A stretch of 44,498 nucleotides of DNA from Megasphaera geminata F0357 (GTDB lineage: Bacteria; Bacillota; Negativicutes; Veillonellales; Megasphaeraceae). Positions 8,960 to 16,983 of the stretch are shown in pieces (within the stretch, counting starts at the first letter, position 1; every line of letters starts with the position of its first letter). The notes beneath the pieces are model-generated. The model saw nothing but the letters and a program-made list of their open reading frames with translations, did no database searches and had not been told where the DNA came from. The position numbers were made by a program, and so were the translations under genes. The stretch covers positions 29,489 through 73,986 of the forward strand of contig NZ_JH417615.1 in the NCBI RefSeq assembly GCF_000239275.1. Direction: 5' to 3'.

Positions 8960-10414
8960 TCATTTCGTGGTAATGATTTTTTCGATGATCGGTTTATAAA
9001 GATGATACATGCGTGTTACATCATTGCCTGAACAGGTATGGTAATGATTTGAAGATTTTAAGGATTTAAAAGAGTTTAAGAAAAGTTGTTGCAGGCGCCT
9101 GCTTTTAATCATATAAAAGGGTTTTGCATCATTACGGATAAGACGCGGATTTTTCTTGAAAAATGCCGTGTCGTAGTTCGAGTAGAACGACAGATTCGCG
9201 TTTTTATAGGCTGTCGTTTCTTCAGATAAGGTAACGATACCGATGGACATAGAGTCGTTTTCCTTTAGATAATGCATAATTGCTTCAATATGTCCGCGGC
9301 GTTCATCTTCGGTCATGGTATATTGAACTGTCGTTAAATCGATATGGCCTTCTTCAAGATAGCGTATAAGTGAATTGAACGGAATAACCACATCCAAATC
9401 CGCGCGGCACAACAGTTCTTCCCACGTAATTTGGAGCTGGTCGATATAAGTGTTTTCGGGAGCGCCGATTTGAGCGGAAATACGGTGAAATACATCGTGG
9501 GGCAGGAGGTATTCGATACCGTTCGTAAGAAAAAAGAAAAACTTTCGCGCTGCGTAAAAGGAGGTCCTGTACCCGATATCGGTAATCCAGGGAGCCGGTG
9601 CGCTTGCCATCAACTCTCTGACGCGCGGCATAAAGGCGGATAATTTATCTAATATATCCTGCACGAGAAGCGGATCTTCAACGGAGGTCGCCATAATAAA
9701 TTCGCCTTTTTTCCCAAAATCGTATTGAACGGCCAGTCGATTCTTCAGAAGAATCAACCTGGTATCCGTACTGTCGGTGACATCGTAAAAATAAAAATCC
9801 GCATAAAGGCATCTGTTTAAGATTTCATAGAGCGCCGTTATGTAGGCCGGCGATTTTTCAAGTTTGTCTAAATCCAACCCGATGCGGACGGTCAGTTTTT
9901 GTGTATTGGGCAAGCCGCATAAGAGTTCCCAGAAGCCCGCATCGTATAAGGTACAGAATTCGCCGTAGACAATCAATTCCTGCGGCTCCGTAGCTTCTTG
10001 CAGACATGCTTGCAGGGCCGTGTTCAGGAACGTCGTTACGTCGCGATGACCGATGGAAATACTTGCCGTTGACGTATTTGTTTTTTTTGTACGCGGCTGC
10101 CGCTGTAAGGAATGCCTGTAAGCCCTGTTAAGATATTCCGTAATGGAAAAGGCTGTCGTACCGTCGTTGTCACCTGTGGTGAATGTTTGTCTGTAATCGT
10201 CCGCTTTATCTATTTCTTCCAGACGTTTTGCAAAATAAGCGCCTAATGCGCTGTTAATGGTCTGAACTGAACGGGACGAAGGCAATTTACTGCCGCTCTT
10301 CCACTTACTGATATACGAAACGTCATACCCGATAGCTTTCGCCAGGTCGACAGATTTTGATTTCGTGAATTTTATGATCTTTTTTAAGGCAAGATTGTAA
10401 TTTTCTTCGAGCAT
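8960..10414 (-). CDS. XRE-type DNA-binding regulator with unknown C-terminal region
   Basis: 484 residues. The first 60 form a helix-turn-helix (VDLAKAIGYDVSYISKWKSG, then KLPSSRSVQTINSALG), so it probably binds DNA. The remaining 420 residues have no domain I can name. They include a Ser/Thr/Lys-rich linker near 110-125 and then mixed alpha/beta sequence, with no membrane segments. The start is the ATG at 10414, preceded by AGGAGGTGATT. It is transcribed away from the prd-like cluster with a 308-bp shared upstream region, so it may control that cluster or itself; this is inference from position only. It bears no likeness to the sigma-54 activator PrdR known from clostridia. Confidence applies to the gene and its HTH. 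Confidence 0.75.
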   Translation of the reverse strand: MLEENYNLALKKIIKFTKSKSVDLAKAIGYDVSYISKWKSGSKLPSSRSVQTINSALGAYFAKRLEEIDKADDYRQTFTTGDNDGTTAFSITEYLNRAYRHSLQRQPRTKKTNTSTASISIGHRDVTTFLNTALQACLQEATEPQELIVYGEFCTLYDAGFWELLCGLPNTQKLTVRIGLDLDKLEKSPAYITALYEILNRCLYADFYFYDVTDSTDTRLILLKNRLAVQYDFGKKGEFIMATSVEDPLLVQDILDKLSAFMPRVRELMASAPAPWITDIGYRTSFYAARKFFFFLTNGIEYLLPHDVFHRISAQIGAPENTYIDQLQITWEELLCRADLDVVIPFNSLIRYLEEGHIDLTTVQYTMTEDERRGHIEAIMHYLKENDSMSIGIVTLSEETTAYKNANLSFYSNYDTAFFKKNPRLIRNDAKPFYMIKSRRLQQLFLNSFKSLKSSNHYHTCSGNDVTRMYHLYKPIIEKIITTK

Positions 10415-10722
10415 ATATCATAATCACCTCCTGCCCGTGTAGAGTGGGTATATTGATTAAAAAAAACTTCGTGATTTGCGGAACTAGTACATGAGCTTAT
10501 TTTATCATATTTATGATTTTTAAGTAAGAGCGATTTATTGTATAAATGAGTCTATATATCAATGATTCAAATGGAATTCAATTTTTCCTGTTTTGTTCAA
10601 GGGGAGTTATGCGTAAACTGAGAGACAAGAACGAGAGAGTGTGAATTTTGGCACATAAAAAGAACAGCTGAAGGATTAAAGTAAGTATGAATTAAATTTG
10701 ACATTGGATGGGAGGGTATAAT
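10415..10722. other. Divergent regulatory region between XRE regulator and prdC
   Basis: 308 bp without a convincing gene. It is AT-rich, with no clean -35/-10 pair that I would commit to and no sigma-54 -24/-12 motif. A tiny frame of 11 codons (MRKLRDKNERV) at 10608-10643 is preceded by AAGGGGAG and could be a leader peptide, but it is too short to support. It must hold the promoters for both neighbours. Confidence 0.5.
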
Positions 10723-12015
10723 TTGGAAAATTTTGTATTTCCTTTACAACAGCATATCGGTACTCCTGCTGAAGTTGTTGTAAAAGAGGGGGATCTTGTA
10801 AAGCGCGGACAGTTGCTTGCAGCGAAGCCTGCAGATAAGATGGGGAGCAATATTTTCACAAGTGTCAGCGGCAAAGTCACGGCCGTCACGGATAAGGCGG
10901 TTACCGTCGAGCCCGCTGCGGAACAATCGAAAGAGTACATACGGTTAACGCAGAGTGAGCCGCTCGCTCTTATTGAAGAAGCAGGCCTTGTCGGTCTGGG
11001 CGGGGCGGGGTTTCCGACATATGTGAAGCTGGGACAGAAATTACGCCCCGGTGGTGTTGTAATCGCTAACGCATCCGAATGTGAACCTATTTTATCACAC
11101 AATATCGAGGCTATAGAAAAGAATCCGCAGCAGCTTATTCGGGGGTTGGAAATCGTCATGGAAGTGGTCGGCGCTCCCAAAGGCGTTATCGCTATCAAAG
11201 ATATTCATGAAGAAGCTGTCAAAGCGCTGGAAGCCAATTTAAAGGATTCCCGGATTACCTTGCATTACTTGCCGAATATCTATCCGGTCGGTGATGAACG
11301 GGCTATTGTACGGGAAGTGCTCGATACTCTTCTCGATGTAACGGCATTGCCGTCAGCCGCCAATGCTATTGTTATCAATGCCGAATCGGTCTGTCGCGTA
11401 CAGGAAGCGGTGGACTTGAAAAAACCTCTTATTGATAAAGACATGACAGTGGCAGGTAAGATAAACGGTGAACTCATTCAAGTATTCCACGATGTTCCTC
11501 TGGGAATATCCGTCAGGGCAATGATTGAAAAGGCCGGCGGTATCAATGGTGAATACGGTGAAATCATTATGGGCGGACCTTTTATGGGCAAACGCGTCAC
11601 TTTGGATGACCCCGTGGTGAAGACAACCGGTGGTATCCTCGTAACGCAGGAGTTTATGCGGGGGCCGAAGAAAATAGGCCTTCTTGTCTGTGCCTGCGGA
11701 GCCAATCAGCAACGGCTGGAACAAATAGCCGCGTCAATGGGTGCTGAAGTGACGGATGTGGAGTTCTGCAAACAGGCAAAACTCATGAAAAACGGTACGC
11801 GTAAATGTGAGAACCCCGGGCACTGTCCAGGCCAGGTACAGAAGGTCATGGCTATTAAGAAGTCCGGCGCCGATGCCATTCTTATCAGCAACTGTTCGGA
11901 CTGTTCCAATACGGTTATGTCCTGTGCACCGCAATTGAAACTGCCCGTGTACCATTGTACGGACGGTGCGTTACGGGCTGTTAATCATAAACTTATCAGG
12001 AGAATGAAAGGTTAG
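10723..12015 (+). CDS. prdC: PrdC-like electron-transfer protein (RnfC-related), cysteine form
   Basis: 430 residues. The start is a TTG at 10723, 8 bp after GGGAGG; the in-frame ATG at 10708 lies in that site. Order: a barrel-sandwich/lipoyl-like domain (HIGTPAEVVVKEGDLV, VSGKVTAV), an RnfC-like NADH/FMN-binding region (LVGLGGAGFPTYVKL, IANASECEPILSH), an SLBB-like segment (VAGKINGELIQVF), and a C-terminal Cys-rich domain (VCACGANQQRL, CENPGHCPGQ, NCSDCSNTVMSC). The family passes electrons from NADH to D-proline reductase in clostridia. In clostridial PrdC the position of Cys394 (NCSDC) is, as I recall, selenocysteine; here it is TGT. First gene of the cluster, 59 bp before prdA. Confidence 0.85.
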   Translation: MENFVFPLQQHIGTPAEVVVKEGDLVKRGQLLAAKPADKMGSNIFTSVSGKVTAVTDKAVTVEPAAEQSKEYIRLTQSEPLALIEEAGLVGLGGAGFPTYVKLGQKLRPGGVVIANASECEPILSHNIEAIEKNPQQLIRGLEIVMEVVGAPKGVIAIKDIHEEAVKALEANLKDSRITLHYLPNIYPVGDERAIVREVLDTLLDVTALPSAANAIVINAESVCRVQEAVDLKKPLIDKDMTVAGKINGELIQVFHDVPLGISVRAMIEKAGGINGEYGEIIMGGPFMGKRVTLDDPVVKTTGGILVTQEFMRGPKKIGLLVCACGANQQRLEQIAASMGAEVTDVEFCKQAKLMKNGTRKCENPGHCPGQVQKVMAIKKSGADAILISNCSDCSNTVMSCAPQLKLPVYHCTDGALRAVNHKLIRRMKG

Positions 12016-12074
12016 CTTTTAACAATGTGTATACATTGTATAAAGATAAAATCTTAAAAAGGAGAGTGATAGTA

Positions 12075-13850
12075 ATGTCGATTACAAAGGAAACACTGGA
12101 ACAGCACTTGAAAGATCCCGCGATTTTTTGCTGCAGACGCGAAAAAGGTACGGTTATCGGTGCTGCCGATTTGGAAGATCCGTCCCTGTTCGATGATATG
12201 GTTGAAGCGGGTTTGCTTACGCTCAGCGATGACGGCTTGACCATCGAAGAAGTGTTGGGGAGCACGCTTTTGGAGGATACGGAAGCATTGACGCCGATTA
12301 CGCGTGATGTACTGGACAAAGTCAATGAAGTCCGGAAAACGGCTCCTTCCGGTTCTGCCCCTGTCCCGAAGCAGGCGGTCACACATGTAACCACAAGTAC
12401 AGCAGGAGGTAATGGTATGATTCATCTTGATATTGAAAAACTTGAAGGTCTTTCCCTTGATATTCCTGTGGGTGCCGCTCTCGGCGTTCCCGGTGTAACC
12501 GCTGCGCCCGCCGCTGCGGAAGCGCCGTCCGGACAGAAGACGGTCATCCGTACGCTGCTTAAACAGCACGTGAAAATCACGGATGCGGAAATCGGGAAAG
12601 AAACAAAGATTGAAAACGGTAAAATTACGATTGACGGCAATATCGTAAAAGAAGCCGCCGAACAGGATCCCTTATGCGTCAGCCTCAAATTGGATGTAAT
12701 CAAACCGAACGAACGCCATATTTATACGGATACGATTATGGACGTGTGCCCTATTGCAACCAAAGTTGAAGGCGAACTCGGCGAAGGTATTACCAAAGTT
12801 GCCGACGGCGTTGTATTTATGCTCACGGGTGTTGATGAAGACGGCGTCCAGATTCATGAATTCGGTTCTTCCGAAGGGTTCCTTGATGAAAAAATGTACT
12901 TCGGACATCCCGGTTGTGCCGACGAAGATGATATCATTATCCGTTGCCATGCCGTTATTAAACGCCTTACCGGTATGAGCCGCCCCGGTCCGTTTGCGGC
13001 ACATAAATGTGAAGATTTCATTATTCAGGCGGTTCGCGACCAGTTGAAAAAATACAACGGTGAGGTTGTCCGTGAAGAACATTGTGAAGATCTTCGCCGC
13101 AAAGGCAATCCCCGCGTTGTACTCGTAAAAGAAATCATGGGCCAGGGAGCTATGCATGACAATGTTCTTTGCCCGACAGAACCTTGCGGTATCCTCGGTG
13201 GACAGAAGAACGTCGATCTCGGTAACGTTCCCGTTGTGTTAACACCGAACCAGGTTCGTGACGGCTCTATCCATGCGCTCACTTGCATTGGGCCTGCAAC
13301 GAAGGAAATGACCCGCCACTATATCCGGGAACCGTTAGTAGAAGGCTTGGCGGAAGACGATGAACTTGACTTGATCGGTGTTGTATGCATAGGTTCGCCT
13401 CAGGTTAATGACGAAAAACTTTGGGTTTCCGAACGGCTCGGCTCTTTGCTTGAAAGCCTGGATATCGACGGTTGCATTATTACAACTGAAGGGTTCGGAA
13501 ACAATCATATCGACTTTATTCAACATATCGGGCAGGCCGGTAAACGCGGCATCCCCGTAGTCGGCGTATCTTTCTGCGCATACCAGGGCCAGCTTGTTGT
13601 CGGCAACGAATATGCCAAAGCTATGGTTGAAGAAAATATGGATAAAGGCGGTTTTGAAAACGATGTTGCCGGTTGCTCCTGCGTAACCGCTTCCGTTGCG
13701 GCTCGCGCTATTCAGATGCTCAAGAACGAAATGGCCGGGGTTGAAGTGTTGCCGGCGCCTAAGAAATGGAATAATGAAATCTTCAACGACAACAATAAAT
13801 TGGTCGGCCAACCGGAAACAGTGCTCTTGGATGTAGGTACATTGCACTAA
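12075..13850 (+). CDS. prdA: PrdA-like D-proline reductase proprotein (pyruvoyl precursor)
   Basis: 591 residues from the ATG at 12075, which follows AAAAAGGAGAG; an upstream in-frame ATG at 12027 lacks a site. An extra N-terminal region (about 1-100) is followed by an Ala/Pro-rich stretch, then the PrdA alpha-like part (GSSEGFLDEKM, AAHKCEDFI, GNVPVVLTPNQV). Thr403-Cys404 in HALTCIGPA fits the known self-cleavage site, where the cysteine becomes the pyruvoyl group that binds D-proline. This would give chains of about 403 and 188 residues, matching the reported 45 and 23 kDa chains. The beta-like part has TEGFGNNHIDFI and KRGIPVVGVSFCAYQG. Substrate is inferred; no proline racemase gene is present in this window. 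Confidence 0.87.
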   Translation: MSITKETLEQHLKDPAIFCCRREKGTVIGAADLEDPSLFDDMVEAGLLTLSDDGLTIEEVLGSTLLEDTEALTPITRDVLDKVNEVRKTAPSGSAPVPKQAVTHVTTSTAGGNGMIHLDIEKLEGLSLDIPVGAALGVPGVTAAPAAAEAPSGQKTVIRTLLKQHVKITDAEIGKETKIENGKITIDGNIVKEAAEQDPLCVSLKLDVIKPNERHIYTDTIMDVCPIATKVEGELGEGITKVADGVVFMLTGVDEDGVQIHEFGSSEGFLDEKMYFGHPGCADEDDIIIRCHAVIKRLTGMSRPGPFAAHKCEDFIIQAVRDQLKKYNGEVVREEHCEDLRRKGNPRVVLVKEIMGQGAMHDNVLCPTEPCGILGGQKNVDLGNVPVVLTPNQVRDGSIHALTCIGPATKEMTRHYIREPLVEGLAEDDELDLIGVVCIGSPQVNDEKLWVSERLGSLLESLDIDGCIITTEGFGNNHIDFIQHIGQAGKRGIPVVGVSFCAYQGQLVVGNEYAKAMVEENMDKGGFENDVAGCSCVTASVAARAIQMLKNEMAGVEVLPAPKKWNNEIFNDNNKLVGQPETVLLDVGTLH

Positions 13851-14278
13851 TGGCAGAACTGAGCTATCAGTTAAACCCTGTTCTCATGGGCGGTGTTAAC
13901 ACAAAAACGGCCGGCGACGATGTGAAAATAAACCTGAACGGACGCTTGGGGGTACTGTACGTAAAGAAATCTCTCTTGCTGCACCCCGATGATATTACTG
14001 AAAATGACAGAATAGGATTCTATTTCAGCTATCTGCAAGTAACGGAACAGCCGCTGGATTATGATTATACGCCCCTTTCGGCCGACACGGATACGGGACC
14101 ATGCCTTGTTGGCGGCATATTGGAAGAAGTAAACGATACGGCCGTAAAGGTGCGTATCGGCCGGAATCTGGGTACCGTAGCCGTACCGCGGCGTTGGGTT
14201 TTTACCGATAAGGAACCGGCGGAACAAGACCATGTTGAATTTTATTTGAGCCGTATCAAGCGAGTTCAGGACTATTGA
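13850..14278 (+). CDS. Small conserved protein of the prd cluster
   Basis: 142 residues; the ATG overlaps the prdA stop (TAATG), so translation is coupled to prdA. No signal peptide, membrane segment or cofactor motif is seen, and only a single cysteine. Two halves each look beta-rich and end in similar acidic/aromatic phrases (ENDRIGFYFSYLQV and EQDHVEFYLSRIKRV; GRLGVLYVKKSLLLHPDDI and GRNLGTVAVPRRWVFTDKE), suggesting an internal duplication. Small unassigned genes between prdA and prdB are known in clostridial clusters, but I cannot name this one. A role in assembly or stability of the reductase is a guess from its position. Confidence 0.7.
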   Translation: MAELSYQLNPVLMGGVNTKTAGDDVKINLNGRLGVLYVKKSLLLHPDDITENDRIGFYFSYLQVTEQPLDYDYTPLSADTDTGPCLVGGILEEVNDTAVKVRIGRNLGTVAVPRRWVFTDKEPAEQDHVEFYLSRIKRVQDY

Positions 14279-14310
14279 TACGGGAAACCATATAAGGGAG
14301 GTTTGTTTCC

Positions 14311-15036
14311 ATGAAATTAACAACAGTAGAAGGGATGCGCTCTGAAATTTTCGTGCCCCTTACACCGAAACCGATTTTTACAGAATTAAAGAAACCCCTC
14401 AATAAATGCAAAGTGGCATTTATTACGGCAGGCGGTATTCATAAAAAAGACCAGAAACCGTTCAACACATCCGGTGATTTCTCGTACAGAACCATTGAAT
14501 TCGATACACCGTCCGATCAGCTTATGGTTACGCACGGCGGCTTCGATAATTCCGATATCAACAAAGACGTTAATGCTATGTTCCCGATTGATCGTCTTCA
14601 TGAACTCGTTAAGGAAGGATTCATAGGATCTCTGCCGAAAGAAACGTACACTTTCATGGGCGGCGGCGGCAATGTTGAAAAATTCACTAATGAAACAGGC
14701 CCGGAAATTGCCCGGAAATTGAAAGAACAGGGTGTCGACATCGTTCTTTGCACCGGCGGTTGCGGTACATGCCACCGTTCGGCCACGATTGTTACGCGCT
14801 GCTGCGAAGCGGAAGGTATGAGTTGCTGCGTTATCGCCGCACTGCCCCCGATTGCTCGTCAACAGGGTGCGCCTCGTATTACGGCTCCTCATGTGCCCAT
14901 CGGCTCCAATGCAGGTGAACCGAACAACAAAGAAATGCAGACGGCTATTTTGAAAGAATCGTTGGAATGGGTAAGAGATTGCCCGAGCTTCAACGGCTTG
15001 AAAGTATTGCCGTACGAATACAGACATAACGTTTAA
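14311..15036 (+). CDS. prdB: PrdB-like reductase subunit with Cys in place of selenocysteine
   Basis: 241 residues, ATG after GGGAGG. Family features are VTHGGFDNSDINKDVNAMFPIDRL, KETYTFMGGGG and the redox motif TGGCGTCHRS, then PPIARQQGAPRI and APHVPIGSNAGEPN. In clostridial PrdB the first residue of the motif (UGTC; Sec near residue 152) is selenocysteine and attacks D-proline at the pyruvoyl adduct. Here residue 151 is encoded by TGC (14761-14763), with Cys154 as its partner, so no UGA decoding is needed. A further Cys pair follows (RCCEAEGMSCC). The reaction is presumably reductive ring opening of D-proline to 5-aminovalerate, but a different substrate is possible. Confidence 0.87.
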   Translation: MKLTTVEGMRSEIFVPLTPKPIFTELKKPLNKCKVAFITAGGIHKKDQKPFNTSGDFSYRTIEFDTPSDQLMVTHGGFDNSDINKDVNAMFPIDRLHELVKEGFIGSLPKETYTFMGGGGNVEKFTNETGPEIARKLKEQGVDIVLCTGGCGTCHRSATIVTRCCEAEGMSCCVIAALPPIARQQGAPRITAPHVPIGSNAGEPNNKEMQTAILKESLEWVRDCPSFNGLKVLPYEYRHNV

Positions 15037-15119
15037 TTCGTATGCATGAAGCGGGAAGAAAGGGTGCGATGTGATTCGTGCCCTTTTTTCCGCATATCGG
15101 AAGAAAGGTGGTGTGTATA

Positions 15120-16361
15120 TTGGGATTGGAGCCGAGTACAAAAATGACCACGCTCCATCATTACCGCTGCCCGGTGACGAAGGCGCTTATCCGTGATCGC
15201 GACGTATCCGTGCAAAGCCTTATCGTCAATGGCGTATCGGAGAGATATGATGATAAAGTGTTTACTGCCGTACGTACGGGAGAATTGGCGGAAGGCCTGC
15301 ATGCGGACGGCGCTATCGTCGTAACGGACGGCTGGGGGAATCACCATATCGATTTTGTCACGGTTATAGAAGAGCTCGGCAAGAGAGGAATACCGTCAGT
15401 CGGTATGAGCTATATCGGGCAACAGGGGAGGCTTGTATGTACGAACGGGTATACGGATATGCTCGTCGATTTCAATAAGAATACGTCCGGTTATGAGTCT
15501 TCTATTGTCGGGGATAATAATTTGGAAGACTATGATGCTTTTAAAGCATTAGGTCTCCTGAAACTGAAACTAAAACGTGAAGGTATAGCGCTCAAAAAAT
15601 CATGTGAAGAGAGAGAAAAGCGAATATACATACGGCGCTGCTCCTATCCCATAAAAACAGTGGCCTTCGGTGATGTAACGGCAGTGGACGGCGCATTGTT
15701 GACCATACGCACCGATATAGGCGAGATTCACGATAAAGAACGGGAATTTATCAGTGAAGCACGGGTACGTATCATCAGACCGGGAGAGCGGCATATACGG
15801 GTGCACACTAATCTTGACTTTATGCCTGTTGCATGTAAGACGGAAGGAACAGTAGGAGAAGGACGGACAATCCTGCTTGACGGCGTTACGGCCATGCTCA
15901 CCGGCGGAGAGGCGGACGGTACTTATGAACCGCATAATATCGGCTCATCGGAAGGATTTTTAGATGAAGCTGTGCGTTTTGATCGAAGCGGTACTCCGGC
16001 GGCGACCGATATATTGCTGCATATAGATGTTACTTTTGAACCGGCTATGGGAAGTACGGTTGAAGCGATTCGTTCCGCCCATCGTCTGGCGGACAGGGTG
16101 CTTAATGAAGTGCGCGCGGCTATGAAAAATCTTATAATAGAAGACAGGGCGTATCATCTTCTGGAGAACCGGATATCCCCGCAAAAGGCGAATATTATTG
16201 TTGTAAAGATCGTATCCGGATTGGGGAACATGTATGAAACAGCTGTATTTCCCTTTGAACCGGCAGGTATAGGGGCGAAGTATCTTATGGATATGAGTAA
16301 TATACCTGTGCATATAACGCCTTTTCAGTGTTTGGACGGTGCCGTTCATTCATTGTTGTAA
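15120..16361 (+). CDS. PrdE-PrdD-like fusion, circularly permuted relative to PrdA
   Basis: 413 residues from a TTG at 15120 preceded by AAAGGTGG at 7 bp; an ATG at 15078 lies upstream without a site. Residues about 10-165 resemble the C-terminal beta part of PrdA (VVTDGWGNHHIDFVTVIEEL matches the GFGNNHIDF region; KRGIPSVGMSYIGQQG matches KRGIPVVGVSFCAYQG). Residues about 175-413 resemble the PrdA alpha part (RPGERHI, GSSEGFLDE, NIPVHITPFQCLDGAVHSLL) and stop exactly where PrdA has its cleavage cysteine. The domain order is thus reversed. In clostridia PrdD and PrdE are separate PrdA-like proteins of unclear function; this looks like both in one chain. The alpha-part Cys of AAHKC is lost (SAHRL). 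Last gene of the cluster. Confidence 0.8.
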   Translation: MGLEPSTKMTTLHHYRCPVTKALIRDRDVSVQSLIVNGVSERYDDKVFTAVRTGELAEGLHADGAIVVTDGWGNHHIDFVTVIEELGKRGIPSVGMSYIGQQGRLVCTNGYTDMLVDFNKNTSGYESSIVGDNNLEDYDAFKALGLLKLKLKREGIALKKSCEEREKRIYIRRCSYPIKTVAFGDVTAVDGALLTIRTDIGEIHDKEREFISEARVRIIRPGERHIRVHTNLDFMPVACKTEGTVGEGRTILLDGVTAMLTGGEADGTYEPHNIGSSEGFLDEAVRFDRSGTPAATDILLHIDVTFEPAMGSTVEAIRSAHRLADRVLNEVRAAMKNLIIEDRAYHLLENRISPQKANIIVVKIVSGLGNMYETAVFPFEPAGIGAKYLMDMSNIPVHITPFQCLDGAVHSLL

Positions 16362-16373
16362 TAGAAAGCACAT

Positions 16374-16420
16374 AAAAGCCTTCCGGCGAACACGTGACAT
16401 ATGTCCGCCGGAAGGCTTTT
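16374..16420. terminator. Terminator of the prd cluster
   Basis: A 15-bp perfect inverted repeat (AAAAGCCTTCCGGCG/CGCCGGAAGGCTTTT) around a 17-nt loop, 12 bp after the last prd stop. The A and T arms make it active in both directions, so it could also end the minus-strand RNA proposed from 16872. Confidence 0.93.
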
Positions 16421-16544
16421 GTAACGTATACTCTATTTACTTTTCTTATATATGGCCTTGCCTACAATTTAAAATACATCATATAACACTGAAATAACCG
16501 AATACATGCTAATGATACTTCAACACGTTCTTACTTATATACGT

Positions 16545-16872
16545 AACTTACGGAGTGTCATTTGCCGGATAATAAAACCCCGGCAGTGCAAGAAAACAAA
16601 CAGTTAAAAGGCTATATGGTCAACTGCAAATCCTCTTTTTGCAGAGTACGAAGTAGGGACGAACGAGCCGCCTCACCTTACGTACACCTCCTGTTTCATT
16701 ATTTGCGACTGATATATCTTTGCCGCTCCCTTTTCGGGCTGTAAGGATTATTGCGTCGCATTCAGTCCTGTGTAAACGTGATCCCGCGAATCTATAGAGG
16801 AATAGTCTGTCGTGCGCGAGAACTCACTAACTGATTCTATTTCCAATGGAATCACCCCATTTCCGTTTATTT
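16545..16872 (-). ncRNA. Candidate structured non-coding RNA of unknown class
   Basis: The region 16421-16983 has no convincing gene. A strong minus-strand promoter (16879-16906) would start RNA near 16872. Downstream the RNA folds locally into several perfect or near-perfect helices: 16832-16837 with 16849-16854 (6 bp), 16646-16650 with 16681-16685 closing a larger arm, 16624-16630 with 16638-16644 (7 bp), and GCCGG/CCGGC near 16563-16584. It carries no open frame with a usable start. Transcription may run on to the bidirectional terminator at 16374-16420. I found no tmRNA tag, RNase P or SRP core. A short AGGTGAGGC stretch recalls the M-box magnesium riboswitch, but no transporter gene follows, and the other M-box elements are not clear. 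Confidence 0.4.
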
Positions 16873-16878
16873 GCTTAT

Positions 16879-16906
16879 AGTATAGCATGAGAAACCGCTT
16901 CGTCAA
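16879..16906 (-). promoter_or_regulatory. Promoter of the candidate ncRNA
   Basis: On the minus strand TTGACG (16906-16901) and TATACT (16884-16879) are 16 bp apart. It lies 78 bp beyond the cupin stop and points towards 16374. Confidence 0.65.
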
Positions 16907-16983
16907 GGGGGTAAAAATGCCGTTTGCGCAATCTTAAAAAGGGAGGATGACAAAAGGTTTTTGTTTGTGTGCTCCCGGGTATT

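Noticed and set aside
10600-10722. Sigma-54 promoter before prdC
   Set aside because: TGGCAC occurs near 10650, but the -12 GC element is missing at the needed distance.
14755-14775. Selenocysteine codon in prdB
   Set aside because: The codon is TGC, not TGA, and the frame is open without recoding.
12054-15141. Long antisense open frames within prdA, the small gene and prdB (for example 12054-12569, 13335-13847 and 14386-15141, minus strand)
   Set aside because: They are shadows of strongly supported genes: no ribosome-binding sites, odd composition, and no recognisable domains.
16562-16744. 60-codon plus-strand frame opposite the candidate ncRNA
   Set aside because: A TTG start with a weak site, low-complexity basic content, and no coupling to a neighbour; the minus-strand promoter and hairpins explain the region better.
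16545-16872. tmRNA, RNase P RNA, SRP RNA or M-box identity for the folded region
   Set aside because: No ALAA-stop tag frame, no RNase P or SRP core sequence, and only one short stretch like the M-box with no transporter gene downstream.
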